Positions 52,539-62,135 of a DNA stretch of 64,000 bases are shown here, piece after piece; the first letter of the stretch is position 1; each line of letters opens with the position of its first letter. The stretch comes from Rheinheimera tangshanensis (GTDB taxonomy: Bacteria > Pseudomonadota > Gammaproteobacteria > Enterobacterales > Alteromonadaceae): positions 248,001-312,000 of the forward strand of contig NZ_BMLH01000003.1 of the NCBI RefSeq assembly GCF_014645135.1. The letters are read 5' to 3'. The notes beneath the pieces were generated by a model that had not been told where the DNA came from, ran no database searches, and was given only the letters and a program-made list of their open reading frames with translations. The position numbers were made by a program, and so were the translations under genes.

Positions 52539-55310
52539 TCAAAGCCATTCCGACAATAAAGGCAATTTCTCTAATAAATTGAACGGGTTTTGTTCAGTCA
52601 AATGACTGTGATCCGGTTTATCTCCTGTCGCCAGGAAAATTGCATCATAGTCTGGTGCCAACAGCTGATAAAAAAATGCGATAAAATCGGTCAGACTGAG
52701 TTGTTCCAGTGCTTTTTCGATCTGCTCGTTTAAATCAAACTGGTGATCCCCCTGGCCTATCGCCAGCCACAGCCGTTTTGCTCTGGCACCTAAGCTGCTG
52801 TCCCGTTCTTTAATTTGGGTTGCCAGACCTTGTTTCATCTGCACAAATTCATCTTCGTCCAGCTCTTCTAATTCCCACAGGAAGTTTTTATAAAACGCCA
52901 AAGTCGCTTTGTATAAATCAGCGCAGGATGCAGTCGGACTCTGAATGTAAAACGCTATACCAGGCAACAGATTCATCGGTACATAACCAGTACCAACTAA
53001 ATAACCCAGCTGCTGCTCGGTGCGCAGTACATGGAAATACTCAGGAGAGAGTAAGTGATTCGCCAGCATAAAAAGCGCCATATCTTCGGGGCGTTTTTGT
53101 CGTGACGGCAGATAGATCACCAGTGCTTGATCACTGTGTTCAACCTGAACCTGAACCCACACCGGACCAATGCCCTCTGTATTAAAACGTTGGCGGGGTA
53201 AAGCGTCGCCTTGCTGTTGCCTGGATAGCCACAATTGCAGAGCCTGACTTAACTCTGTTGCATCTTCAGTACGCCAGTTTCCGACCATAAAAGCATCCAG
53301 ATAGACCTGTTGTAATAACTGCTGGTGAAACAATAGAAAATCGTTGTAACTGAGTTGCTGTAACGCTGCAGCCAGTTGATCAATATCCGGATTTAACGGC
53401 TGTAATAAAGACGACAATTGACTAAAAAGTTTAGAGACTGGTTTGTTTTTGCTGTGATTTTGCCAGTGTCTGATCAATTGGCGCTTAATTTCATCAAAAC
53501 GTTGTTCGTCAAATTGACAGCAGTCCATTTGGGCTAATAAATCTGAGACTAGCTTAATCTGGTTCCCTGCCAAACCACTGCTGTGCACACTGATGCCATT
53601 GTGCTGGACATGCAAATGGTAAGTTAAACCTGCGGTAGTGGCGGCATAAAAACTTTCATTGATCTGATCCTGAAATAACTCCAGCCATAACCGGCTGGAC
53701 GCCATATGAGCCACAGACTGAATACAACGGGGTAAATTCAGCTGGACAAAAATATGACCTTTGGGTGTTTTAAAGTCGGTATCGGCTTTAAACCACAACT
53801 TAAAGCCAGACTGCTGTACCAAAAGCTGGGGTTTGGTCATATGTGCAGAGTTTGAGAGTAAGTTCAGCTCTGTCACCAGATAAGGATTGCTCTTTGGCAG
53901 ATGATTGCCTTCAGGCACCTGAGCTTGTTGATAATGTTCCAGCTGAGAGTGCGTAAGCCGCTGGACACGGTAAGGGGTTTGATACCAGCGCGCTTCACGG
54001 TTGGCTTCTATATCGGGTGCAATAAACATCACCCTCATATTGTCGGGACGGAAGTTCTGCAACAGCTCGCGATACAGAGATTCTGGAGGCAGGTCCATGC
54101 GGTAGTCCCCATAGACATAATCATCGACCGGATAATGTTGCATATTGACGGATAAATCGCAGGCACCCTGCAGGGCTGTGCTGGGCTCTTGATACAGGTA
54201 GCTCCACTGCACTAAACGCTGGCGCTCCAGAAACAAATGCTCTGGAAAGGCGGATTGTCGAAGTAACTGCAGCTGACCAAACATGGCTTCTAAAATCTGA
54301 TCTTTGGCTAAAACGCCTTGTTCTGTCAGTTCGAAAGATAAAGTGAAATCTTTGTAGTTACTGCCGTCTATACCACCACCAGCACTCAACTGATTGACCC
54401 AGCCCTGGTCTTTTAAATAAGCCAATAAAGAACCCGAGCCTTCATCTCCTAATAAATGCGCTAAAAAAGAAATCAGCTTGTATTTGTACAAGGGCTGGAT
54501 GTCGGGTAAGGCGAAACTGGCGACCAGCCTCTGACTGAATTTATGTGGCGCGATATCCAGTTGTAGCGCCTGATGTTCGGCCAGATACAAAGGCTCGGAT
54601 AGAGGGGCTTTGGTACTAACATGGTTTGGTAAAGCGTCAAAATACTGGTGTACCAGCTGCTCCAGTTGTTGCAGTGGTAAAGGTGACACCAGACATAAGG
54701 TCATACGGCGTGTACCGTAATGGCTATCAAAAAACTGCTGCACCGCTTGTTGCAGGCTTTGCTCCGGTGTATCACACAAGGTCGTTAAGTTACCCACCGA
54801 AAATTTGGCAAAAGGGTGGGCTGGATTGACCGTTTCTTTATGCACTTGGTAAATGCGTCTGCTGTCGTCTTTGAGCTTTAATGAAAACTCAGCCTCAATG
54901 GCCTGACGTTCTTTTTCTATGTAATCTGCATGAAACAGCGGTGCGCGGAACATGTCGGCGAATCTGTCCAGCGCCTGCTCAAAATAGTCTGTGTCTATAT
55001 CAAAGAAAAAACTGCTGTGTTCAGTACCAGTCCAGGCATTATGACTACCACCATGATGGTTGATAAAATGCTGATATTCACCGGCATCCGGATAGTTTTC
55101 AGTGCCCAAAAACAGCATATGCTCCAGAAAATGTGCTAAGCCCTGACGTTCCGCCGGATCATCAAAGTGCCCAACGTTCACTGTCAGCGCCGCAGCACTT
55201 TTTTCTGCATCTTGCTGATGCACCAGAAGAACAGGGAGATCATTCGATAAAGTCAGCGCCAGGTATTGACGTTTATCGTTAGGGCTTTGCATTAACTGGA
55301 TTTTTTTCAA
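52539..55310 (-). CDS. Insulinase (M16) family peptidase, protease III-like
   Basis: 923 residues. The inverted zinc motif H60-F-L-E-H64 with the third ligand E141, 77 residues after H64, is the same spacing as in E. coli protease III. Four M16 half-domains are expected, only the first catalytic. Unlike E. coli PtrA (962 aa, periplasmic), the sequence starts directly at the peptidase domain (M-K-K-I-Q-L) with no signal peptide, so a cytoplasmic enzyme is likely. R/Y-rich C-terminal A-R-A-K-R-L-W motif of insulysins is present. Divergent from sixA. Confidence 0.92.
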   Translation of the reverse strand: MKKIQLMQSPNDKRQYLALTLSNDLPVLLVHQQDAEKSAAALTVNVGHFDDPAERQGLAHFLEHMLFLGTENYPDAGEYQHFINHHGGSHNAWTGTEHSSFFFDIDTDYFEQALDRFADMFRAPLFHADYIEKERQAIEAEFSLKLKDDSRRIYQVHKETVNPAHPFAKFSVGNLTTLCDTPEQSLQQAVQQFFDSHYGTRRMTLCLVSPLPLQQLEQLVHQYFDALPNHVSTKAPLSEPLYLAEHQALQLDIAPHKFSQRLVASFALPDIQPLYKYKLISFLAHLLGDEGSGSLLAYLKDQGWVNQLSAGGGIDGSNYKDFTLSFELTEQGVLAKDQILEAMFGQLQLLRQSAFPEHLFLERQRLVQWSYLYQEPSTALQGACDLSVNMQHYPVDDYVYGDYRMDLPPESLYRELLQNFRPDNMRVMFIAPDIEANREARWYQTPYRVQRLTHSQLEHYQQAQVPEGNHLPKSNPYLVTELNLLSNSAHMTKPQLLVQQSGFKLWFKADTDFKTPKGHIFVQLNLPRCIQSVAHMASSRLWLELFQDQINESFYAATTAGLTYHLHVQHNGISVHSSGLAGNQIKLVSDLLAQMDCCQFDEQRFDEIKRQLIRHWQNHSKNKPVSKLFSQLSSLLQPLNPDIDQLAAALQQLSYNDFLLFHQQLLQQVYLDAFMVGNWRTEDATELSQALQLWLSRQQQGDALPRQRFNTEGIGPVWVQVQVEHSDQALVIYLPSRQKRPEDMALFMLANHLLSPEYFHVLRTEQQLGYLVGTGYVPMNLLPGIAFYIQSPTASCADLYKATLAFYKNFLWELEELDEDEFVQMKQGLATQIKERDSSLGARAKRLWLAIGQGDHQFDLNEQIEKALEQLSLTDFIAFFYQLLAPDYDAIFLATGDKPDHSHLTEQNPFNLLEKLPLLSEWL

Positions 55311-55446
55311 TTTATGCCTCGTGACGGGAACCCTGAAAATACAGAATGCGAGGGTTCATCATAGCGATTAGGAATATAGTAACGCAATTTTATGCTTTAT
55401 TAGCAGTTACTGTCGGCATTAACTTTCATTATCATAGCGCACTCTT

Positions 55447-55463
55447 TTCGCGAGCGTCGCGAA
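55447..55463. promoter_or_regulatory. 17-bp inverted repeat upstream of sixA
   Basis: TTCGCGA-GCG-TCGCGAA, perfect 7-bp arms, 19 bp before the sixA start and just after a TATCAT -10-like box (55430-55435). It could be an operator or a 5' UTR hairpin. Confidence 0.45.
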
Positions 55464-55482
55464 GTTGTAACTGGTAGCAACA

Positions 55483-55974
55483 ATGGTTAATTTGGTTATT
55501 ATGCGGCACGGTGAAGCTGAACCGCAGTACTTGAGCGACAGTGAACGACAGTTAACAGCAGCAGGTCAGGCCGAAGTCAGTGAAATGGCTCAGTGGCTGC
55601 ATCACCACTATAGTGCATTTGACCGGATTTTCTCCAGCCCTTATCGCAGGACACAGCAAACTGCCGCAGTTTTGCTGCAAAAAGGGCTGTCAGCGCACCC
55701 TGTTGAAGTCAATGCAGATCTGGTCCCAGAAGGCAATGCACAACTGGTGGTCGATTTTCTGGATATGTTGTATGCAGAAAACCCACAGACCAAAATTTTA
55801 TTGGTGTCTCATATGCCGCTGGTCAGTTTTTTGGTTGAAGCTTTTACCCGCAGTGGCCAGACGCCGATTTTTGATACTGCAGGTGTAGCCTGCATTGATT
55901 ACCACCAGCACAGGGGCATACTGCTGGAATATGCCTGCCCAAGTATGCTTCGTTTGGTAAAATCGGTCTCTTAA
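55483..55974 (+). CDS. sixA: Phosphohistidine phosphatase SixA
   Basis: 163 residues, histidine-phosphatase superfamily. Catalytic R8-H9-G10 in V-I-M-R-H-G-E-A, with F-S-S-P-Y-R-R-T-Q-Q-T near 47-57 and S-H-M-P-L-V near 110-115 giving the other phosphate-pocket residues. E. coli SixA (161 aa) dephosphorylates ArcB's HPt domain and the nitrogen PTS. Its TAA stop shares the TTAA palindrome with the opposing smrB stop. Confidence 0.93.
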   Translation: MVNLVIMRHGEAEPQYLSDSERQLTAAGQAEVSEMAQWLHHHYSAFDRIFSSPYRRTQQTAAVLLQKGLSAHPVEVNADLVPEGNAQLVVDFLDMLYAENPQTKILLVSHMPLVSFLVEAFTRSGQTPIFDTAGVACIDYHQHRGILLEYACPSMLRLVKSVS

Positions 55975-56507
55975 GTCGGAGTTCTAAGTAACACCAGTAA
56001 CGCACCATCCCGGCCCCATTCGGTGGGGGCCGTATGAAAAGCCCGCACATTCGGATGTTGTACCAGCCAGTTTGGTACTCTTTTGGCTAGTATGCCCAGC
56101 CCTTTACCATGGACCACACAAGCGCAGTTAAAGTGCTGTTGCTCGCAGTACGCCAGTAAAGCTGCCAGTTCAGTTTTGGCCTGTTGTTGGGTTAAACCAT
56201 GTAAGTCCAAGACCACAGCGGGGCGAAATTCACCGCGTTTTAATTGTCTGGCTAAGGTCGGGTCATCACCTGTTTGCACAAAAGCCAGAGTTTGACTGTC
56301 GCTGAAAAAACCTTCGTACTGGTCTGAAAAGTAAAACAAATGGCTATCTGGACTGCTATTTGTTAAAGTAGCGGCCATTCTGACCTTGCCGGGCTGACGG
56401 GCAAAAGGTATCTTGTCCTGCTGCAAGGGGCGTGCGCCTGTTACCGAGTCCCGGAACAGCTGTTTTTCTTCATCAGGAAGATTTGAAACTGGTGTTTTTT
56501 TTCGCAT
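55971..56507 (-). CDS. smrB: Smr-domain endonuclease SmrB (YfcN)
   Basis: 178 residues. The C-terminal Smr domain (about 95-175) has L-D-L-H-G-L-T near 99-105 and V-V-H-G-K-G-L-G-I near 132-140, the catalytic and RNA-binding motifs. E. coli SmrB cleaves mRNA between collided ribosomes. The basic N-terminal tail is normal. Tail-to-tail with sixA, and 35 bp divergent from prmB. Confidence 0.93.
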   Translation of the reverse strand: MRKKTPVSNLPDEEKQLFRDSVTGARPLQQDKIPFARQPGKVRMAATLTNSSPDSHLFYFSDQYEGFFSDSQTLAFVQTGDDPTLARQLKRGEFRPAVVLDLHGLTQQQAKTELAALLAYCEQQHFNCACVVHGKGLGILAKRVPNWLVQHPNVRAFHTAPTEWGRDGALLVLLRTPT

Positions 56508-56542
56508 GCCCGAAGTCTAACCAATCACTAGAGTAAAACACA

Positions 56543-57490
56543 ATGACAGAGCATCAAAGCAGCCATCTGACTGCGGAAATTATCGACGAAGCCATCCGCG
56601 AGCTGCATTCCATCCACGACTGGTTACGCTGGTCTGTCAGTCAGTTTAATAAAGCCCATATCTATTTTGGTCATGGCACCGACAATCCATGGGATGAAGC
56701 TGCCTTGCTGCTGGCTCATAGTCTGGATATAGCCCGCATTAGCGAAAACCTGTTGCCGCTTCGTATCACCAGCACTGAAGCCAAAGTCTTTTGCGATTTG
56801 TTACTGCAACGCATCGAACAGCGCATTCCTGCGGCTTATCTGACGCAGCAGGCCTTTTTCTGTGGCTTAAGTTTTTATGTCGATGAGCGGGTGTTAGTGC
56901 CACGTTCGCCGATAGGAGAGCTAATCAGTCGCAGCTTCGAGCCCTGGTTTAAAGAACATGAACCAGCTCGTATTTTAGATTTGTGTACAGGGTCTGGCTG
57001 TATTGCTATCGCCTGCGCTAAACAGTTTCCAAATGCTGAAGTAGACGCACTGGATATCAGCGAAGATGCGCTGGATGTGGCGATATTTAATATCGAACAG
57101 CATGAGCTGGAGTATCAGGTGTTCCCTATGTTGTCTGATGGTTATAACGCCATTAAAGGTCAGACTTACGACTTGATTGTCACCAATCCGCCTTATGTTG
57201 ATGCAGAGGATATGGCTGACTTACCGGATGAATACCATCACGAGCCGGAATTAGGGTTAGCCTCTGGCCATGACGGTCTGGAGCTGACTCGTCGTATTTT
57301 GGCGCAAGCGGTAGAACATTTAAATGACGGTGGCTGGCTGATTTGTGAAGTAGGCAACAGTATGGTTGCACTGCAAGAGCTGTATCCGGATTTGCCATTA
57401 CAATGGCTGGAATTCGAACGCGGTGGTTTAGGGGTATTTGCCATCAGCAAAGCTGACCTGGTGAAACATCAGCATAGTTTAGAAGCGTAA
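56543..57490 (+). CDS. prmB: 50S ribosomal protein L3 glutamine methyltransferase PrmB
   Basis: 315 residues (E. coli 310). SAM-dependent methyltransferase of the glutamine of ribosomal protein L3. SAM motif [11 protein letters not shown] near 146-155 and the catalytic N-P-P-Y near 214-217. The N-terminal helical L3-binding part (I-H-D-W-L-R-W) is family-like. Followed 36 bp later by aroC, the usual prmB-aroC order. Confidence 0.95.
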   Translation: MTEHQSSHLTAEIIDEAIRELHSIHDWLRWSVSQFNKAHIYFGHGTDNPWDEAALLLAHSLDIARISENLLPLRITSTEAKVFCDLLLQRIEQRIPAAYLTQQAFFCGLSFYVDERVLVPRSPIGELISRSFEPWFKEHEPARILDLCTGSGCIAIACAKQFPNAEVDALDISEDALDVAIFNIEQHELEYQVFPMLSDGYNAIKGQTYDLIVTNPPYVDAEDMADLPDEYHHEPELGLASGHDGLELTRRILAQAVEHLNDGGWLICEVGNSMVALQELYPDLPLQWLEFERGGLGVFAISKADLVKHQHSLEA

Positions 57491-57526
57491 TTCGTCAGAA
57501 CAGAGAACAAGACTCAGGAGCAGAAG

Positions 57527-58624
57527 ATGTCGGGTAATTCTATAGGCCAACTCTTTAAAGTGACCACCTTTGGTGAAAGCCATGGCCCAGCCATTGGTGG
57601 CATAGTGGATGGTTTGCCGCCTGGCTTAAAGCTCGACCTGGAGCAAATTCAGCACGAATTAGACAGACGCAAACCTGGCACCTCACGTTACACCACGGCA
57701 CGTCGAGAGGATGATATCGTTAAAATTTTATCCGGTGTGTTCGAAGGTTACAGTACGGGAGCATCCATCGGCTTACTGATTGAAAATACTGATCAGCGCT
57801 CACAGGACTATTCTGCTATTAAAGACCTGTTCCGCCCTGGTCATGCCGATTACACTTACTGGCATAAATTTGGTATTCGCGATTACCGCGGTGGCGGCCG
57901 CTCGTCAGCCCGTGAAACTGCAGTTCGTGTGGCCGCTGGTGCTATTGCCAAGCAGTACTTAAAAGCGAAGTTTGGTATCGAAATTCGTGGTTATCTGGCG
58001 CAGCTTGGCCCAATCAAAGCGCAAAAGCTGGATTGGGACCAGGTGGAACAAAATGCTTTTTTCTGCCCTGATGTCGACGTGCTCGAGCAGTTAGATGAGT
58101 ATATGCGTCAGCTGAAAAAAGACGGTGATTCAGTAGGAGCCCGCATCAATGTGGTGGCCTCCGGTGTGCCTGTGGGTTGGGGAGAGCCTGTGTTCGACCG
58201 CATTGATGCCGATATTGCCCATGCCATGATGAGTATTAATGCGGTGAAGGCCGTCGAAATAGGTGATGGTTTTGCCGTAGTTGAACAACGGGGGTCTACC
58301 CATCGCGATGAGCTGCGCTTAGCAGGTTTTAGCGCCAACCACGCAGGTGGCACTTTAGGGGGTATTACCTCTGGTCAGGATGTTAACGTCAGTATTGCGT
58401 TAAAACCTACATCAAGTATCAGCATTGCAGGTAAAACTATTACCACCAGTGGTGAAGAAACAGAGATGATCACCAAAGGCCGTCACGATCCTTGTGTTGG
58501 TATTCGGGCTGTGCCTATAGCCGAAGCTATGCTGGCGATAGTACTGATGGATCATTTCCTGCGGCACAGAGCACAAAATGCTGATGTGGTCGTCACAACA
58601 CCAGATATTGCAAGGCAGCCTTAA
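57527..58624 (+). CDS. aroC: Chorismate synthase
   Basis: 365 residues (E. coli 361). FMN-dependent last common step to aromatic amino acids. [10 protein letters not shown] at about 16-25 (first histidine motif), R-R-P-G-T-S type sequence near 46, S-A-R-E-T-A near 126 and [10 protein letters not shown] near 318 are conserved. Ribosome site CAGGAG before the ATG. Followed by a 24-bp perfect palindrome. Confidence 0.97.
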   Translation: MSGNSIGQLFKVTTFGESHGPAIGGIVDGLPPGLKLDLEQIQHELDRRKPGTSRYTTARREDDIVKILSGVFEGYSTGASIGLLIENTDQRSQDYSAIKDLFRPGHADYTYWHKFGIRDYRGGGRSSARETAVRVAAGAIAKQYLKAKFGIEIRGYLAQLGPIKAQKLDWDQVEQNAFFCPDVDVLEQLDEYMRQLKKDGDSVGARINVVASGVPVGWGEPVFDRIDADIAHAMMSINAVKAVEIGDGFAVVEQRGSTHRDELRLAGFSANHAGGTLGGITSGQDVNVSIALKPTSSISIAGKTITTSGEETEMITKGRHDPCVGIRAVPIAEAMLAIVLMDHFLRHRAQNADVVVTTPDIARQP

Positions 58625-58628
58625 TCAA

Positions 58629-58652
58629 AGGTCTGAGCTTAAGCTCAGACCT
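58629..58652. terminator. 24-bp perfect palindrome after aroC
   Basis: AGGTCTGAGCTT and AAGCTCAGACCT form a continuous palindrome 5 bp after the aroC stop. The following GTTTATC is only weakly T-rich, so it may act as a partial terminator or stability element. Confidence 0.6.
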
Positions 58653-58693
58653 GTTTATCGAAGACCTGTTTTTCAATTGTAATTTTGCTCTGC

Positions 58694-58726
58694 CCTTGTT
58701 GAACAAGGTGCAGAGCCAAGGCTCTG
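58694..58726 (+). promoter_or_regulatory. Two adjacent perfect hairpins in the MFS gene leader
   Basis: CCTTGTT-G-AACAAGG (58694-58708) and CAGAGCC-AA-GGCTCTG (58711-58726). The second ends 5 nt before the ATG at 58732 and takes the place of a normal ribosome-binding site, which I cannot find. This suggests translational control or coupling, or a different start (GTG 58708). Confidence 0.55.
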
Positions 58727-58731
58727 ACCCG

Positions 58732-59895
58732 ATGAAACTTGCTACCACCCCAGCCCTGGGACTTGCTTACTTTGCCTATTTTGCCGTGTTAGGCATTTTT
58801 GTACCTTACCTGCCGATGTTTCTTGATGGCCGCGGTTTTAACTCTCACGATATAGGTTTGTTGCTGGCGATAGTCACCACCAGTCGTATTATTGGCCCGA
58901 GCTTGTGGGCTATGGTGGTGGAGCGTAAAGGCGACCCCATCAGCGTCATGCGTTTTGGCGCTGTGCTGGCATCCATTGGCTGGCTCAGCAGTTATGTTGA
59001 TTTTGGCTATTGGCCTCTGGTGCTGGGGTTGGGGTTGTTCAGTTTATTCTGGACTGCAATTTTACCGCAGCTGGAAGTCAGCGCCTTTCATTATCTGAAT
59101 AACGACAGTAGTGTCTATGGCCGGGTCCGCAGTTTTGGCAGTGTCGGCTACATCCTGGTCGTGATGCTGGGCGGTTTGTTACTACAACATTTTGGCTCAG
59201 AATTTTTACCCTGGGGCGCTACTGTATTTTTGGCTCTGCTGCTGGGAACTCTGTTTTTATTGCCTTCTTTTACCATGAAAAACACCGAAGGGCAGCAGTC
59301 GATTCGTTTTCGCACCTTGTTTAAGCATCCGGTGTTTTTACGTTTTATGGCCGCAACTTTTTTAATGCAAATCAGTTTTGCGCCTTTTTATGGTTTCTTT
59401 ATTTTGTATTGCCGCGATTTAGGTTACAGCGGTGTGACCTCGGGCATGATGATAGCGCTGGCGGTACTGGCGGAAATTATTGCGTTTTTTTATGCAGGAA
59501 AAGTGCTTAACCGCTTTAGCTACAGGGGGCTGCTGACCTTTTGTTACGGTCTGACGGTGCTGCGTTGGTTGATTGTGGCTTATCTGGCACAACACTGGCA
59601 CTGGCTGGCGTTTAGTATGTTATTCCATGCTGCCAGTTTTGCGCTGGCACACAGTTGCGCTATGCAGTTTATTCAAAGCTTTTTTGCCCCGGCGCAGCGT
59701 AGTCGTGGCCAGGCCTTGTATGCTGGTGTGGTTTACGGTGGCGGTGGTGCTATAGGGGCTTATTGTGCCGGTATATTGTGGGCTGATGGACCAGGCGCTA
59801 CTTTAACTTTTGTCAGTGCTGCAGTGGCGGCTTTAGGGGCCACTTTAATGGCCTTTTCTTTGCCAAATACTTTACGCCAGCAGCAAAAGCTCTAG
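58732..59895 (+). CDS. MFS transporter (MFS_1-like / HcaT-type)
   Basis: 387 residues from ATG 58732. About 12 membrane helices with the opening A-Y-F-A-Y-F-A-V-L-G-I-F-V-P-Y-L-P, the F-V-D-like start of the PP-family (3-phenylpropionate/nucleoside H+ symporter-like) of MFS proteins. R-S-F-G-S-V-G-Y in the middle is typical. The substrate is unknown. The gene follows aroC but is set off by three palindromes. It is followed 67 bp later by the ATP-NAD-kinase-like gene. Confidence 0.85.
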   Translation: MKLATTPALGLAYFAYFAVLGIFVPYLPMFLDGRGFNSHDIGLLLAIVTTSRIIGPSLWAMVVERKGDPISVMRFGAVLASIGWLSSYVDFGYWPLVLGLGLFSLFWTAILPQLEVSAFHYLNNDSSVYGRVRSFGSVGYILVVMLGGLLLQHFGSEFLPWGATVFLALLLGTLFLLPSFTMKNTEGQQSIRFRTLFKHPVFLRFMAATFLMQISFAPFYGFFILYCRDLGYSGVTSGMMIALAVLAEIIAFFYAGKVLNRFSYRGLLTFCYGLTVLRWLIVAYLAQHWHWLAFSMLFHAASFALAHSCAMQFIQSFFAPAQRSRGQALYAGVVYGGGGAIGAYCAGILWADGPGATLTFVSAAVAALGATLMAFSLPNTLRQQQKL

Positions 59896-59925
59896 TTCTG
59901 GCTGGGCATAGCTTTGCTAAAAGGC

Positions 59926-59931
59926 TACAAT
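59926..59931 (+). promoter_or_regulatory. Possible -10 box upstream of the ATP-NAD kinase-like gene
   Basis: TACAAT followed by GCGGCG resembles a start-point context; no good -35 was found. It contains the ATG at 59930 that would otherwise be a start codon. Confidence 0.35.
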
Positions 59932-59962
59932 GCGGCGTTTTTTTTACGCTGTAGAGGGTAGT

Positions 59963-61087
59963 GTGGCCAGTCTGTTTCGTTTAGGTTTAATTATCAATCC
60001 TGTAGCTGGAGTAGGTGGTGCTGTTGCGCTTAAAGGTAGCGACGGTGTCGTAGAACAAGCTTTGGCATTAGGGGCTGTGCCGCAGGCGCAACATAAAACC
60101 GCCTTGGCGTTAGAGTCGCTGTTGCCTCTGAAAGACCAGCTGCAGATCCTGACGGTTGCCGGTGCTATGGGCGCTGATCTATTGGCCTCTTTAGGTTTTC
60201 AGTTTGAGATTTGTTACACCCCTCAGTTCAGTCAAACCACGGCAGAAGATACAGAACAAGCCGCTACTGCTATCTCAGAGCAAGGCGTAGACTTATTGTT
60301 ATTTGCCGGTGGCGATGGCACAGCCCGCAATATCTGTGCAGCGGTCGGCGAACGAGCGACAGTACTTGGTGTGCCAGCAGGTTGTAAAATTCACTCCGGA
60401 GTGTATGCCATTAGCCCCTCTGCTGCTGGTAAAGTCATAGCTCAGCTGGTCAAAGGCGAGTTGGTCACCTTAACCGAAGCTGCAGTGATGGATATAGACG
60501 AAACCGCCTTTCGCCAGGGCATAGTGCGCGCCAAACGTTTTGGTGAAATGCGTATCCCGGCTGAGCTTCGATATATTCAAAGTGTAAAAAACGGTGGTAA
60601 AGAATCCGAAGAGCTGGTGCTGGATGATTTAGCCGCTTATATAGCAAGCGAAATGGAAGAGAATGTGCGGTATGTGATGGGCTCAGGTTCCACAGTAGCC
60701 GCTGTGATGAAAGAACTCGGCCTGCCCAACACCTTATTAGGTGTGGATGTAGTGGAGAATGGTGAGTTGATTGCATCTGACGTTACAGCCACAGAATTAC
60801 TTGAGCTGGTAAAGGATTATCCCAGCAAGTTGGTGATCACCTTAATAGGTGGCCAGGGTCATGTGTTTGGCCGGGGCAATCAGCAGTTAAGCCCTGCGGT
60901 TATTCGCGCAGTAGGGCGCGCTAATATTTGTTTAGTTGCCACTAAAACTAAATTGCAGCAACTTGCCGGCCGGCCTTTATTAGCCGATACCGGTGATGCA
61001 AGCCTTGATCAGCAGTTACAAGGGCTTTTGCCTGTACTGGTCGGCTATAATGATTACGTGATGTACAGACTAGGTCTGGAGGAGTAA
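59963..61087 (+). CDS. ATP-NAD kinase family protein
   Basis: 374 residues from a GTG at 59963, preceded by AGAGGG; an ATG at 59930 with AAGG upstream gives 11 extra residues that do not look like the family. N-terminal L-I-I-N-P-V-A-G-V-G-G then the kinase motif F-A-G-G-D-G-T-A-R near 89-97, as in NAD kinases (G-G-D-G-T). The C-terminal half differs from NadK (V-A-T-K-T-K-L-Q...). Predicted to phosphorylate NAD or a related metabolite; the actual substrate is unproven. YfcL starts 2 bp later. Confidence 0.85.
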   Translation: MASLFRLGLIINPVAGVGGAVALKGSDGVVEQALALGAVPQAQHKTALALESLLPLKDQLQILTVAGAMGADLLASLGFQFEICYTPQFSQTTAEDTEQAATAISEQGVDLLLFAGGDGTARNICAAVGERATVLGVPAGCKIHSGVYAISPSAAGKVIAQLVKGELVTLTEAAVMDIDETAFRQGIVRAKRFGEMRIPAELRYIQSVKNGGKESEELVLDDLAAYIASEMEENVRYVMGSGSTVAAVMKELGLPNTLLGVDVVENGELIASDVTATELLELVKDYPSKLVITLIGGQGHVFGRGNQQLSPAVIRAVGRANICLVATKTKLQQLAGRPLLADTGDASLDQQLQGLLPVLVGYNDYVMYRLGLEE

Positions 61088-61089
61088 AA

Positions 61090-61368
61090 ATGCAGGACGT
61101 TCAGGCCTATATTCAGCAGGTTGCCCAGTTTTTAGATGCAATGGTGCAAAAAGCCAGTGATGATGAATTATTTGCCGGTGGTTACTTACGTGGCCATTTT
61201 GATCTAGCCGTCGGGCGGTTAGAGCTGACGGAGCAACCATTTGAGCAAGCTGAACTTGCAGAGTCAGTGCAGCAAAGTCTGAGCATGGCGATTGCGGGTG
61301 GTGAACTGACGGAGCAGGATCAACAGCTGGTGTTAGGTTTATGGCAGCAGCTACAACAACTTTCGTGA
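61090..61368 (+). CDS. yfcL: YfcL family protein
   Basis: 92 residues, same length as E. coli YfcL. D-A-M-V-Q-K-A-S-D-D-E-L-F-A-G-G-Y-L-R-G-H at about 17-37 is the hallmark. Small helical cytoplasmic protein of unknown function. GAGGAG immediately before the ATG overlaps the previous stop region, so it is coupled to the kinase-like gene. Confidence 0.92.
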   Translation: MQDVQAYIQQVAQFLDAMVQKASDDELFAGGYLRGHFDLAVGRLELTEQPFEQAELAESVQQSLSMAIAGGELTEQDQQLVLGLWQQLQQLS

Positions 61369-61455
61369 TCTGATATTGCATCAGATTGAAACTGAAGCCG
61401 AATTTGATTTGCGCTTCTACCACGCGCTTTGTGCGCCAAACTACAAGTGAACTTT

Positions 61456-62076
61456 ATGTCTACTAAATTTACCAGCTTAGAGCAACACGCCAGTTATGGC
61501 ATAGGTCTGCAAATGGGTCAGCAACTTGCTGACAACCCGTTTGACGGTTTAGACATTCTGGCGGTAGCCGCAGGTTTAGCTGCTGCTTTCCAGGGTGATG
61601 AGCCAGAAGTCTCTGATGAGCAAATTGGTGCTGCGTTCCAGGTGATCAGCCAGCGTATGCAGCAACAACAGGAACAACAAGCCAAAGCCTTAGCGGGTGC
61701 TGGTGAAGCTTTCCTGGCTGAAAATGCAAAAAAACCAGGCGTGACTGTGACTGCTTCAGGTTTACAGTACGAAGTATTAGTGCAAGGTGAAGGCGAAAAG
61801 CCAACTAAAGCGTCAACAGTGCGCACGCATTACCACGGCACTTTAATTGACGGTACTGTGTTTGACAGCTCGTACGACCGTGGTCAGCCTGCTGAATTCC
61901 CTGTCTCTGGTGTGATCGCTGGTTGGACTGAAGCGCTGCAATTGATGCCTGTTGGCACCAAGTTACGTTTAACTATCCCACATAACCTGGCTTACGGTGA
62001 GCGTGGCGCTGGTGGCAAAATTGCTCCATTCAGCACTTTAGTTTTTGATGTAGAACTTTTAGCTATCGTTAGTTAA
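61456..62076 (+). CDS. fklB: FKBP-type peptidyl-prolyl isomerase FklB
   Basis: 206 residues from ATG 61456, the E. coli FklB length. N-terminal helical dimerisation part (about 1-95), then the FKBP domain (about 100-205) with V-R-T-H-Y-H-G-T-L-I-D-G-T-V-F-D-S-S-Y near 117-135, V-I-A-G-W-T-E-A near 148-155 and the final L-V-F-D-V-E-L-L. No signal peptide, so cytoplasmic, unlike the related periplasmic FkpA. An upstream in-frame stretch to 61429 has no ribosome site. Confidence 0.95.
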   Translation: MSTKFTSLEQHASYGIGLQMGQQLADNPFDGLDILAVAAGLAAAFQGDEPEVSDEQIGAAFQVISQRMQQQQEQQAKALAGAGEAFLAENAKKPGVTVTASGLQYEVLVQGEGEKPTKASTVRTHYHGTLIDGTVFDSSYDRGQPAEFPVSGVIAGWTEALQLMPVGTKLRLTIPHNLAYGERGAGGKIAPFSTLVFDVELLAIVS

Positions 62077-62090
62077 TCGTTTGTTTTTAT

Positions 62091-62124
62091 AAAGAAAAAG
62101 GAGCTTGTGAGCTCCTTTTTCTTT
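62091..62124. terminator. Bidirectional terminator between fklB and dsbB
   Basis: AAAGAAAAAGGAGCT (62091-62105) and AGCTCCTTTTTCTTT (62110-62124) form a perfect 15-bp stem with a TGTG loop, and both strands end in T-rich arms. Confidence 0.9.
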
Positions 62125-62135
62125 AGATGTCGAAT

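Noticed and set aside
59930-59962. ATG start for the ATP-NAD-kinase-like gene at 59930
   Set aside because: The ATG overlaps a TACAAT box with a GCGGCG start-type context, and the extra residues are not family-like; kept as a lower-ranked alternative.
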